Positions 29,010 through 37,649 of a stretch of DNA of 64,000 nucleotides are shown piece by piece (position 1 is the stretch's first letter; every line of letters begins with the position of its first letter). The DNA is from Clostridium punense. Its GTDB lineage: Bacteria > Bacillota > Clostridia > Clostridiales > Clostridiaceae. The stretch covers positions 62,001-126,000 of the forward strand of contig NZ_JAGGLL010000004.1 of assembly GCF_017874425.1 (NCBI RefSeq), read 5' to 3'. Under the pieces are notes generated by a model that saw only the letters and a list, made by a program, of their open reading frames with translations, did not search any database and was not told the origin of the DNA. The position numbers were made by a program, and so were the translations under genes.

Positions 29010-29255
29010 ATGGCTTTTGATAGAAATAGAGGCGGTAACAGAAGAAGACCAAAAAGAAAAGTTTGTTCATTCTGTATCGATAAAGCTACTGCAATAGACT
29101 ACAAAGACATTTTCAAATTAAAGAAATATGTTACAGAAAAGGGTAAAATATTACCAAGAAGAATTTCTGGAACTTGTGCTAAGCATCAAAGAATGCTTAC
29201 TGTAGCTATTAAGAGAGCTAGAAACATAGCATTACTACCATTCACAACAGAATAG
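29010..29255 (+). CDS. rpsR: 30S ribosomal protein S18
   Basis: 81 residues with [30 protein letters not shown] and the [20 protein letters not shown] core of S18. The KVCSFCIDK segment keeps two Cys. GGAGG precedes ATG and a terminator follows. Confidence 0.97.
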   Translation: MAFDRNRGGNRRRPKRKVCSFCIDKATAIDYKDIFKLKKYVTEKGKILPRRISGTCAKHQRMLTVAIKRARNIALLPFTTE

Positions 29256-29263
29256 GTAATATA

Positions 29264-29300
29264 GAAAGCAGAGTATACATACTCTGCTTTTATTGCTTTT
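29264..29300 (+). terminator. terminator of rpsF-ssb-rpsR
   Basis: AAAGCAGAGTAT-acat-ACTCTGCTTTT followed by T-rich sequence. Confidence 0.85.
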
Positions 29301-29588
29301 TTGTATAGAATCTTTCATGTTAATAAATGCTTATATAGGTGTCATTAGTTAATGTTTAATTTATCTATCTTTAAAAAGTCTTAATAGGACCATTTTATGC
29401 TTAATATACAAGTTAGGATTTGACTTTAATTTCATATACAAGAATGAATGATAAAAAATAAAAAGTGTGACTTTTATAGTATTATATTTATTTCTGGTTC
29501 CATAATATTCTAAATTGTAGTTAGTATTAATAAATTTTTATAATTTGTGTTATAATCTATAATAAAGTTACATATTAGGAGGAAGTTT

Positions 29589-29999
29589 ATGTACATAGCA
29601 TTAGGAAATACCGTTGTTGATAGTAAAGAAATGAAAGAAACTATTGAAAACAATACAGATTTTAAAGTTATTAAAGATATGAGTAAAGGCACTAAAAGAG
29701 AAGATATTTTAGCATTTAACTTGAGTGTAGATATTGAAACTTTAAAAGAAATATTAAAAGAGGATTATGAATTAGAGGACGTTGAGGAGGATGAATTGTT
29801 TGAAGAATTCATAAGCCTTACAGAAGAAATGACCATTGATATAGAAGACTTTATTCCGGAAAATGCCATACTTCAATCTAAAGCTTATAAGTGGGATGCA
29901 GATGATACTATTAAGTTAGTTATAGCAATGGCTGATGAAGAAATGGGAGAATTAAAGCTTAAGGATATAATGAAGAGGTTGTTAACTCAAGTAGAGTAG
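29589..29999 (+). CDS. acidic hypothetical protein, 136 aa
   Basis: Starts at ATG after AGGAGG. Strongly acidic (DVEEDELFEEF, EEMTIDIEDFIPEN), no signal peptide or TM. No family is recognised. The layout of short strands and amphipathic helices suggests a compact cytosolic protein. It stands alone between rpsR and the convergent exonuclease gene. Confidence 0.65.
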   Translation: MYIALGNTVVDSKEMKETIENNTDFKVIKDMSKGTKREDILAFNLSVDIETLKEILKEDYELEDVEEDELFEEFISLTEEMTIDIEDFIPENAILQSKAYKWDADDTIKLVIAMADEEMGELKLKDIMKRLLTQVE

Positions 30000-30056
30000 C
30001 CCAGGAAGAAGAAATAGGAACTGTAACAAAAATGTTGATAATTTTAATATTAACAT

Positions 30057-30120
30057 AGCCATGGATAATGAACAGCCCCCTGTCTACTTGACAGGGGCTG
30101 TTCATTATCCATGGCTTTAT
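30057..30120. terminator. very long bidirectional hairpin/terminator
   Basis: A near-perfect 27-bp stem (AGCCATGGATAATGAACAG... against its complement, one bulged C) with a 5-nt loop between two convergent genes, followed by TTATT on the plus side. Much longer and more GC-rich at its tip than the other terminators here. Confidence 0.75.
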
Positions 30121-30159
30121 TCTAAGACGTATATTTATGCCACAGTAGATTTTGTAAAG

Positions 30160-30912
30160 TTAATTAAGTACAAGCTCAACAGGGCAGTGGTCAGAGCCTA
30201 ATACTTCTGAATGGATATCTGCACTAGCTAATCTGTCCTTAAGTCTTTCTGACACACAAAAATAATCTATACGCCATCCTGCATTATTAGCTCTAGCATT
30301 AAATCTGTAGGACCACCAGCTATAAGCTCCTTCTTTATTAGGGTTAAAAAATCTAAAGGTATCTATGAAGCCGTTAGCTAGAAATTCAGTAAATTTCTCT
30401 CTCTCCTCATCACTAAAGCCTGCATTCTTTCTGTTACTTTTAGGGTTTTTTAGGTCGATTTCTTCATGGGCTACATTTAGATCTCCGCACATAATAACTG
30501 GTTTTATTTCATCTAATTTTTTTAAGTATTGTCCAAAGTCATTTTCCCATCTCATCCTATAATCTAATCTAGCTAATTTTTCTTGAGAGTTTGGAGTATA
30601 AACTGTTACCATATAAAAATCATTAAATTCTAAAGTTATAACTCTACCTTCTTTATCATGATCCTCTATATTTATTCCATAGGTTACACTTAGAGGTTCA
30701 ACTTTAGTAAATATAGCAGTTCCTGAGTAACCTTTCTTTTCTGCATAGTTCCAATATTGGTGATAACCCTCAAGTTCCAAATTTATTTGGCCTTCTTGAA
30801 GTTTGCTTTCTTGAATACAAAATATATCTGCGTCGACTTTGTTAAAATAGTCTAAAAAGCCCTTTTGAACACAAGCTCTTAAACCATTTACATTCCATGA
30901 TATTAATTTCAT
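30160..30912 (-). CDS. xth: exodeoxyribonuclease III
   Basis: 250 residues of the EEP/ExoIII fold: MKLISWNVNGLRA, IQESKLQEGQ, CGDLNVAHEEIDL, WRIDYFCVS and LGSDHCPVEL carry the metal-binding and catalytic Asn, Glu, Asp and His. Apurinic endonuclease and 3'-5' exonuclease of base-excision repair. Full length. Confidence 0.96.
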   Translation of the reverse strand: MKLISWNVNGLRACVQKGFLDYFNKVDADIFCIQESKLQEGQINLELEGYHQYWNYAEKKGYSGTAIFTKVEPLSVTYGINIEDHDKEGRVITLEFNDFYMVTVYTPNSQEKLARLDYRMRWENDFGQYLKKLDEIKPVIMCGDLNVAHEEIDLKNPKSNRKNAGFSDEEREKFTEFLANGFIDTFRFFNPNKEGAYSWWSYRFNARANNAGWRIDYFCVSERLKDRLASADIHSEVLGSDHCPVELVLN

Positions 30913-31272
30913 TACTAAATCTCCTTTAAGATATTTAAATATATAGTTTAACTTCTTTGAAATTTATTATACTTCATCATAGAAAAAATTTCTATATTAT
31001 ACCCCCTTAGAAATATAAGTGTAAAGAGTAGTTAGGTTATTTATGGATATCTTAATATAAATTTCATAATTGATATTATGAAAATATCAAATTTTACACT
31101 CAATATATGGTACCTTTTCTAGACTACAAAATGGCTTTATTATATATTTTATAATTTTTAATTCAAATATTACTTATAGACAATTATGGTTATTGAAACA
31201 TAAATATAAGAATATATTTTTATATGTAGAAATTAGATGAAACAAAATATAAGACAAAGGGAAGGTGTTTTT
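30913..31272. other. divergent intergenic region
   Basis: About 360 bp of AT-rich DNA between xth and uppP; no ORF or structured RNA recognised. Confidence 0.4.
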
Positions 31273-32136
31273 TTGGAAAATATAATTTTTGTAATTAAGT
31301 CTGTAATTTTAGGGATTGTTGAAGGAATAACTGAATTTTTACCAGTTTCCTCCACGGGACACTTAGTTATATTCCAAAACTTAATAGGTTTTAAGGGGAT
31401 AACTGATAAATATGTTGAGATGTATACCTATGTAATACAGCTTGGGGCAATACTGGCAGTTATAGTATTGTATTGGAGAAAAATAGTGGAAACTCTTATA
31501 AACTTCTTTCCAGGAAAAGTTAGTTATGAAAAATCTGGTTTTAGATTTTGGTTTATCATATTCATAGCTTGCATTCCTGGAGGGGTGTTTGGTATTTTGC
31601 TAGATGATTTGGCAGAGCAATACTTGTTTTCTCCTGTTACAGTGGCTATAACTTTGTTCTTAGGCGCTCTGTGGATGATTTATGCAGAAAATACATTTAA
31701 GAATAAAAGCGCAGCAAATATTAGAAACTCTCTTGGATCTGATTTAAAGATTACAACAAGACAAGCTGTAATTATAGGGTTGTTTCAATGTTTAGCAATA
31801 ATTCCTGGGATGTCTCGTTCAGCCTCAACTATTATAGGTGGTTGGATTTCCGGACTTTCTACTGTGGCAGCAGCTGAATTTTCCTTTTTTTTAGCGATAC
31901 CAGTAATGGTAGGAATGAGCTTCTTAAAAATTTTTAAGATTGGAGGATTACTTAGCCTTACACACTTAGAGTTAATTTCTCTCGGAGTTGGGTTTGCTGT
32001 ATCCTTTGGAGTAGCATTAATCGTTATTGAGAAGTTTATTTCTTACCTACAAAAAAAACCTATGAAAATATTTGCAGTATATAGAATTATATTTGCTGTG
32101 GTTGTTTTAATAACTGGGTTCTTAGGTATATTTTAG
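31273..32136 (+). CDS. uppP: undecaprenyl-diphosphatase
   Basis: 287 residues, polytopic membrane protein of the BacA/UppP family, which recycles undecaprenyl pyrophosphate for cell-wall synthesis. Motif GIVEGITEFLPVSSTGHLVI near the N-terminus and PGMSRSASTIIGGWISGLS carry the catalytic Glu, Ser and Arg. A TTG at 31273 with AGGGAAGGTG 6 nt upstream gives the usual N-terminus; an ATG at 31237 would add 12 atypical residues. Confidence 0.95.
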   Translation: MENIIFVIKSVILGIVEGITEFLPVSSTGHLVIFQNLIGFKGITDKYVEMYTYVIQLGAILAVIVLYWRKIVETLINFFPGKVSYEKSGFRFWFIIFIACIPGGVFGILLDDLAEQYLFSPVTVAITLFLGALWMIYAENTFKNKSAANIRNSLGSDLKITTRQAVIIGLFQCLAIIPGMSRSASTIIGGWISGLSTVAAAEFSFFLAIPVMVGMSFLKIFKIGGLLSLTHLELISLGVGFAVSFGVALIVIEKFISYLQKKPMKIFAVYRIIFAVVVLITGFLGIF

Positions 32137-32334
32137 GTTTATAATAAAAAATTAAGCTGGTATTGAATTTTAAAACATGGTAAAACTGATAATAAAATCT
32201 ACTCTAAAGAAAATTCATAATAAATAGTTGCTTTGTCTGTAAAGTTAAATATAGTTAGGATAAATAACTACTTTAATTTAAGGAGAAAATAATTTACACT
32301 TGATTTAATACAATTTTTAGCATAGAAAGAAGTA

Positions 32335-32372
32335 AAAAGAAGCATATGACATTGTTAGTATGCTTCTTTTGT
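32335..32372. terminator. bidirectional terminator
   Basis: AAAAGAAGCATA / TATGCTTCTTTT with an 12-nt loop, between uppP and the convergent small gene. Confidence 0.8.
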
Positions 32373-32403
32373 AAAAATAATTATATTTCTATAAAACTTT
32401 CAA

Positions 32404-32616
32404 TTATAATTTTTCATATAGGATATGGCTTCCAGTATCTTTTTTTATTCTTATATCTTCATAAATTCCGCTTTCAACTTCAGATTTAAATGTTTTTCCA
32501 TCTTCAGTATGAGATTCAATAGGGAAAGCTTCAGTCACTACATCTTTATACTCGAAGGGACACCCAGAAGGAACTTTATTTAACTTATCTTTATCTACAT
32601 GACTTTTGTTGTTCAT
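32404..32616 (-). CDS. small hydrophilic protein, 70 aa
   Basis: ATG at 32616 follows GAAAGGGTG at good spacing; a longer frame to 32664 lacks such a site. The sequence has VPSGCPFEYKDVV with one Cys and no hydrophobic segment. No family recognised. Divergent from the ASCH gene. Confidence 0.55.
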   Translation of the reverse strand: MNNKSHVDKDKLNKVPSGCPFEYKDVVTEAFPIESHTEDGKTFKSEVESGIYEDIRIKKDTGSHILYEKL

Positions 32617-32765
32617 AGAATTCACCCTTTCATAATTCATATTTTCTAATGTTAGTATGTCCAAGGTACATTAAGTTATTAAACAAAAAATTATTTTATT
32701 GCTTTATTTAGAGTATTATATACTTTAGGTAGAAATTATTTTAAAATAAGAGAGGGTGAATTCAA

Positions 32766-33239
32766 ATGGCTATAAAAAACCAAAAAGCTAAGGAAATGTG
32801 GGAGAAATACTTAAGAACTATAGGTGATGAAATAAACTCAACTGATAAGGTTGTTACTGCTTGGTACTTTTGTGATAATCAAACATCTGCTTTAAAACTC
32901 GCTGACCTTGTTAAAACAGGAATAAAGAGAGGAACATCGTCCTTACATTATTGGTATCAAATTGCTAAGGAACCTGTTCCAAGGGTTGGAGAATATAGCA
33001 TTATCACTGATTACTTTGGAGAACCTCAATGCATAGTAAAGACTAAAAAGGTAGAAATTAAAAGCTTCAAGAACATAACGGAGGAGTTTGCCATATTAGA
33101 AGGAGAAGGTGATAAATCTCTAGAGTATTGGAGGGAATGTCATAGCAGATTTTTTACAAGGGAGCTCAAAGAAATAGGCAAAGACTTTTCGGAAAATATG
33201 GAAATAATATGTGAAGAATTTGAGTTAGTTTATAAATAA
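32766..33239 (+). CDS. ASCH-domain protein
   Basis: 157 residues with the ASCH pattern: AWYFCDNQTSALKLADLV, IKRGTSSLHYWYQ, VPRVGEYSIITDYFGEPQCI and a C-terminal YWRECHSRFF. ASCH proteins have a PUA-like fold and bind RNA or hydrolyse modified nucleosides such as N4-acetylcytidine; the activity here cannot be told. Ribosome-binding site AGAGGGTG. It is followed 30 nt later by the EFR1 gene. Confidence 0.8.
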   Translation: MAIKNQKAKEMWEKYLRTIGDEINSTDKVVTAWYFCDNQTSALKLADLVKTGIKRGTSSLHYWYQIAKEPVPRVGEYSIITDYFGEPQCIVKTKKVEIKSFKNITEEFAILEGEGDKSLEYWRECHSRFFTRELKEIGKDFSENMEIICEEFELVYK

Positions 33240-33269
33240 TAAGCTATATAATTTGAACGGGGGATTATT

Positions 33270-34058
33270 ATGATTTTTTATTTTAGTGGAACAGGAAATT
33301 CACTATATGTTGCTAAGAAAATTGCAGAGGAGAACAATGAAGAACTAATTTCAATTGCTTCTATGCTTAAGAAGGAAGAAAGCCTATATGAGTATAACTT
33401 AAAACCAAATGAAGTTATTGGATTTGTATATCCTATATATGCCTGGGCACCACCAAAGCAGGTTTTAGAATTTATAGAAAAGCTTAAGTTTAATAACTAT
33501 AATAATACTTATGTATTTACTGTGGCTACCTGTGGTGAGAATATTGGAAATACAATAAAAGTTTTAAATAAAGCACTAAGCAAAAAACAATTAGAGCTTA
33601 GTAGTGGATTCTCTATTAAAATGCCTAATAATTATATTATTATGGGGGATGTAGATAACAAGGAAGTGGAAGCTGAGAAATTACAGGAAGCAGAAAGTAT
33701 CATTGACAACATTAATAAAATAGTAGGAAATAAGACCAAGGGAATCTTCATGATTAACAAGGGTTTTATGCCAAGTTTGCTTACTGGAATAGTTAATCCT
33801 TTATTTAATAAGGGTGCAGCAGATCCAAAAAAATTCTGTGTTTCTGATAATTGCAATAGTTGTGGTGTTTGCGAAAAAGTATGCAATTGTAACAATATAA
33901 AAGTACAAGGAAAGCCACAATGGGGTAGTAACTGTACTCAATGTTTAGCCTGCATACATTTGTGCCCAACTGGAGCTATTCAATATGGAAAAGGTACTGA
34001 GAAAAAAGGAAGATATAAAAACCCAAAAATTTCATTGAATGAAATGATGATAAAATAA
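33270..34058 (+). CDS. EFR1-family flavodoxin-ferredoxin
   Basis: 262 residues: an N-terminal flavodoxin-like domain with FMN loop FSGTGNSLYVA, and a C-terminal 2[4Fe-4S] ferredoxin domain with CNSCGVCEKVC and CTQCLACIHLCP. Cytosolic electron carrier typical of anaerobes; the partner is unknown. Possibly co-transcribed with the ASCH gene, and ended by a terminator. Confidence 0.9.
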   Translation: MIFYFSGTGNSLYVAKKIAEENNEELISIASMLKKEESLYEYNLKPNEVIGFVYPIYAWAPPKQVLEFIEKLKFNNYNNTYVFTVATCGENIGNTIKVLNKALSKKQLELSSGFSIKMPNNYIIMGDVDNKEVEAEKLQEAESIIDNINKIVGNKTKGIFMINKGFMPSLLTGIVNPLFNKGAADPKKFCVSDNCNSCGVCEKVCNCNNIKVQGKPQWGSNCTQCLACIHLCPTGAIQYGKGTEKKGRYKNPKISLNEMMIK

Positions 34059-34059
34059 T

Positions 34060-34115
34060 ATGAGAACCGTATTAATGTCTTAAGTAGCGGCATTGATATG
34101 GTTCTTTTATTACTT
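34060..34115 (+). terminator. intrinsic terminator after EFR1 gene
   Basis: AGAACCGTATTAATGTC pairs with GGCATTGATATGGTTCT through several G-U pairs, then TTTATT. Confidence 0.65.
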
Positions 34116-34446
34116 TATTTACATTACTAAACACTATAATTTTGTAGAAGGTATATTTGTAATTTATACGATGGTTAACATACTTATTCATATAGTTAAT
34201 AATATTTACAATTTTAAACAATGAATATATATGAATAAAAAAGTTAAATTTATAATATTACTATATATTTAACAATATTATTTACATATATAACATATAA
34301 ATTACAAATAATTCAAAAATGCATAGACATAATATAGATGAAGTAAACTTTTAATATGTAAATTAAGGTTCAAATTACTATGATATTCATCAAAATTCTT
34401 CATTATTACAAAGAAATTCAGAAATAATTCTCTATAATTTTTAATA
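34116..34446. other. AT-rich intergenic region
   Basis: About 330 bp with no ORF of note; precedes the lipoprotein promoter. Confidence 0.4.
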
Positions 34447-34481
34447 AACATATTGTCAATAAATAAACAATATGTTAAAAT
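34447..34481 (+). promoter_or_regulatory. promoter with overlapping palindromic operator
   Basis: AACATATTGT (34447-34456) and its exact complement ACAATATGTT (34467-34476) are separated by 10 bp. The palindrome overlaps a promoter TTGTCA (34453-34458), 17 bp, TAAAAT (34476-34481), so a bound dimer would block RNA polymerase. Confidence 0.55.
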
Positions 34482-34537
34482 TTAAGCACAATGGAAATTA
34501 TGTTAACTCATTTATTTTAGGGGTGGAGGGTAAAAAA

Positions 34538-35608
34538 ATGAAAAAACTAGCATTAAGTGCATTAATACTTACTATGTCTCTTTCTGTGTTCACAGGATGT
34601 GGTTCAAAAGCAGCAAGTGGAGCAGGAATTGCAAAAATGGGAATGGGACATATCACATCAATCGCAAGTTCAAAAGATTTAGGTGTTGATAAAGATGGAA
34701 AAGAAGTTCTTCCAACTGGACAAGTAGACACTATTATCGTTGCTGCTGCTTTCGATAAAGATGGAAAAGTTGTAAAGGTAACAATTGATAATGCTCAAAC
34801 TAAAGTAGATTACAACAAAGATCTTTCTCTTAAGGCTGATATAAAAGCTGAAGGAAAAACTAAGGTTGAACTTGGTGATAACTACGGAATGATTAAAGCT
34901 TCTTCTATTAAAAAGGAGTGGTACCAACAAATAGCAGAACTTGAAAAGTGGATGGTTGGTAAAACTGTAGAAGAAATAAAAGGTATGAAAGTTGTTAAAA
35001 AAGATGATGCTCATCCATCAGTGCCAGATGTAGCTGAACTTAAGTCTTCAGTTACTGTATCTGTAGAAGGATACATTGCAGGACTTGAAGAAGCATATAA
35101 AAATGCAATCGAAGTAAAAGGTGCTGAGAAAATAGGATTAGGACACAAAATATCTACAGCTAGCTCTAAAGCATTAGGAACAGATAAAGATGGAAAAGAA
35201 GTTCTTCCAACAGCACAAGTTGACACAGTAATGGCTACTACTGCATTTGACAAAGATGGCAAAGTTGTTGCAACTGTAATAGACAATGCTCAAACAAAAG
35301 TTAATTTTGGTAAAGATGGTAAAGTAACTTCTGATAAGAAGGAAGCACCAAAAACTAAAGTTGAACTTGGTGATGGTTATGGTATGATAAAAGCTTCTTC
35401 AATTAAGAAGGAATGGTATCAACAAATTGCTGAGTTACAAAAATACATGGCTGGCAAAAAAGTTGATGAAATAAAAGGAATGAAAGTAGTTAAGAAAGAT
35501 GATGCTCATCCAGCAGTTCCAGATGTAGCTGAACTTAAATCTTCTGTAACTGTATCAGTACAAGATTACATTGCTGCAGTTGAAGAAGGCGCTCAAAAGG
35601 CTAAGTAG
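34538..35608 (+). CDS. tandem-repeat lipoprotein, possible flavinylated electron carrier
   Basis: 356 residues with a lipoprotein signal (VFTGC, Cys21). The mature part is two long repeats, about 36-188 and 200-350, highly similar to each other (shared YGMIKASSIKKEWYQQIAEL and IKGMKVVKKDDAHP). Each starts with a strand pair (VDTxxxxxAFDKDGKVV) like FMN-binding domains and ends in DVAELKSSVTVSV, where SSVT (Thr173, Thr338) sits where the SGAT flavinylation motif lies in FMN-binding proteins. The next gene encodes ApbE, which attaches FMN to such threonines. Listeria PplA, a two-FMN lipoprotein of extracellular electron transfer, is the analogue. Flavinylation is inferred; the motif is not canonical. 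ATG 34538 is preferred over 34472 (GGTGGAGGG site and signal peptide). Confidence 0.7.
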   Translation: MKKLALSALILTMSLSVFTGCGSKAASGAGIAKMGMGHITSIASSKDLGVDKDGKEVLPTGQVDTIIVAAAFDKDGKVVKVTIDNAQTKVDYNKDLSLKADIKAEGKTKVELGDNYGMIKASSIKKEWYQQIAELEKWMVGKTVEEIKGMKVVKKDDAHPSVPDVAELKSSVTVSVEGYIAGLEEAYKNAIEVKGAEKIGLGHKISTASSKALGTDKDGKEVLPTAQVDTVMATTAFDKDGKVVATVIDNAQTKVNFGKDGKVTSDKKEAPKTKVELGDGYGMIKASSIKKEWYQQIAELQKYMAGKKVDEIKGMKVVKKDDAHPAVPDVAELKSSVTVSVQDYIAAVEEGAQKAK

Positions 35609-35672
35609 CATAAAGTTAGTTATTTTATTGAAAAATAATTACTTAAAGATATAATATATAAAAGATATTTAG

Positions 35673-35710
35673 TTAAAGACTCTCTCACGATATGTGGGGG
35701 GGTCTTTAAT
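35673..35710 (+). terminator. intrinsic terminator after tandem-repeat lipoprotein
   Basis: TTAAAGACTCTCTCAC pairs with GTGGGGGGGTCTTTAA with alternating G-U pairs; ends the lipoprotein transcript before apbE. Confidence 0.75.
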
Positions 35711-35996
35711 TAAGTAATATATGCACTACTTTAACAACTTAATTTATTTAGTTAATGATCTTATTAAGATTTTACATGAACTACATAAAATATATAAAAC
35801 TTATATCCATTAAAATAAATACATGAATTTATGATAAAGAATTGATGGGATAAAATTATTATAATAATCTGATTGTGATTGATATAAAGAATACAAATAT
35901 TTAAATTTTAATATAATTATAGCTTTAGGAAATAAAGTTGTTTATAATTTATTTATTATGGTCTAACTCCAATAAATAAGAAGGCAGGGATATTGC
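35711..35996. other. intergenic region before apbE
   Basis: About 285 bp, AT-rich; apbE probably has its own promoter here. No other feature seen. Confidence 0.4.
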
Positions 35997-37091
35997 ATGA
36001 AGAAAATAACTAAAGGATTAATAGTCGTACTTCTATTCATGTTTATTTTTACAGGATGTAAGAAAAATGTCAGTACTGAATACACTAAATATACAGATAG
36101 TTTTTTCGATACTTTTAACACTATAACTACTGTGGTTGCATATACAAAGACAGAAGAAGAGTTTAAAAACTACATGGAAAAAATACATACAGAATTTACA
36201 AGACTTCATAAATTATATGATATATATAATGATTATGAAGGTATAAATAATATAAAAACTATCAATGACAATGCAGGAATAAAACCAGTAAAGGTAGATA
36301 AGGATATACTAGATTTAATTTTGTTTTCAAAGGAATGGTATAACAAAACTGGAAAAGAAACAAATATTGCTATGGGGCCAGTCCTTACCATATGGCATGA
36401 TTATCGCGAGTCAGGGAAAAATGATCCAGATAATGCAAAGATTCCACCAAGGTCAGATCTTGAGGAAGCTGCAAAATATATGGATTTAGATAAAGTAATT
36501 GTAGATAAAGAAAATAGCACAGTATATTTAGAAGATAAGCATATGAGTTTAGATGTGGGAGCAGTGGCTAAAGGTTATGCCACAGAGGTAGTATCAAAAA
36601 ATATTTTAAAAGAAGGATTAAACTCTGGAATTATAAGCGCAGGTGGCAATGTAAGAGTTTTAGGAAAACCTCTTGATGGTGTAAGACAACGTTGGGGAAT
36701 TGGAATACAAGATCCAGATAAAGCTATTGCTTCAGATGGTGAGGATACCTTAGATACAATTTTCTTAAATAATGCATCGGTGGTAACAAGTGGAGACTAT
36801 CAAAGATATTATGTGGTTGATGGTAAAGTAATGCATCACCTTATTGATCCTAAAACCTTTATGCCAGGGGATTACTATAGATCTGTAACTATTGTAACCG
36901 AAGATTCTGGACTTGCTGACTTTTTATCTACTACTACTTTTTTGCTACCTTATGAAGAAAGTCGTAAATTAGTGGAAAGCCTTGAAGGTGTTGAGGCTAT
37001 GTGGGTTATGCCAGATGGAAAAATAGAAGTAACAGAAGGAATGAAGAAAATTATGAAGAGTAATGGAGCTACAGGAGCAAAAGCAGAGTAG
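35997..37091 (+). CDS. apbE: FAD:protein FMN transferase, lipoprotein form
   Basis: 364 residues with lipobox FTGC (Cys21), so it acts on the outer face of the membrane. Family motifs: FFDTFNTITTVVAY, DVGAVAKGYATE (FAD site), ISAGGNVRVLG, TSGDYQRYYVVDGK and HLIDPKT, then a late Ser/Thr-rich Mg site (ADFLSTTTFLLP). The enzyme transfers FMN from FAD to a Ser/Thr of an extracytoplasmic protein. The obvious candidate is the tandem-repeat lipoprotein just upstream; no rnf or nqr genes adjoin. Confidence 0.92.
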   Translation: MKKITKGLIVVLLFMFIFTGCKKNVSTEYTKYTDSFFDTFNTITTVVAYTKTEEEFKNYMEKIHTEFTRLHKLYDIYNDYEGINNIKTINDNAGIKPVKVDKDILDLILFSKEWYNKTGKETNIAMGPVLTIWHDYRESGKNDPDNAKIPPRSDLEEAAKYMDLDKVIVDKENSTVYLEDKHMSLDVGAVAKGYATEVVSKNILKEGLNSGIISAGGNVRVLGKPLDGVRQRWGIGIQDPDKAIASDGEDTLDTIFLNNASVVTSGDYQRYYVVDGKVMHHLIDPKTFMPGDYYRSVTIVTEDSGLADFLSTTTFLLPYEESRKLVESLEGVEAMWVMPDGKIEVTEGMKKIMKSNGATGAKAE

Positions 37092-37212
37092 GGATAAAAC
37101 TTATAACACTAAAATTTACAATTATAACTTTACGCTAGGATTAAAGATGAATAATAGATTTGAAACAATGACAAAATACTCTTAACTACATGTTTAAGGA
37201 GGAGTATTTGTT

Positions 37213-37362
37213 ATGGAAAAAGATAGAGATAATGAGTTGCATAACAAGGCTAAAGAAATGATGATAGCTGGCGAAGATTGGGATAAAATAATGGATGAAA
37301 CTCATTTAAGACTTAAAGATTTAAAAAGAATTCAAAGAGAAGAAATAACACCACACTTTTAA
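37213..37362 (+). CDS. small helical protein, 49 aa
   Basis: AAGGAGGAG precedes ATG 37213; the frame runs 49 codons to TAA and a terminator follows at once. The product (MEKDRDNELHNKAKEMMIAG...) has the pattern of an HTH unit: EDWDKIMDETHLRLKDLKRI. Charged, soluble, no family recognised; possibly a DNA-binding fragment like the N-terminal helices of resolvases or sigma factors. Confidence 0.6.
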   Translation: MEKDRDNELHNKAKEMMIAGEDWDKIMDETHLRLKDLKRIQREEITPHF

Positions 37363-37392
37363 TAACGGGATTATTCCCGTTATTTTTATTTT
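37361..37392 (+). terminator. intrinsic terminator after 49-aa ORF
   Basis: AATAACGGGA-ttat-TCCCGTTATT followed by TTTATTTTT. Confidence 0.85.
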
Positions 37393-37649
37393 TCAATCAA
37401 ATATCAAGAGATATTGATAAATAATAAGTTTAAAAACCAATTGTAATGTTAAATATTTAAGAATGGAATAATTAAAATAACAACTATCATACTTTTAAGG
37501 AGGTTCATATAATCGCTAGTATAGGTAGTGAAGATTTATGTTTATTTTATATGGAGAACTATTTGATTAACTCTAAGGCTTTTAGAAATATGTAATATAA
37601 AATTCACTATGGAATATTATAAATAATAATTTGGAAGAGAGGTTATTTT

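Noticed and set aside
37495-37595. 27-codon frame after AAGGAGG at about 37497 starting IASIGSED
   Set aside because: No ATG, GTG or TTG at the right place; too short to support.
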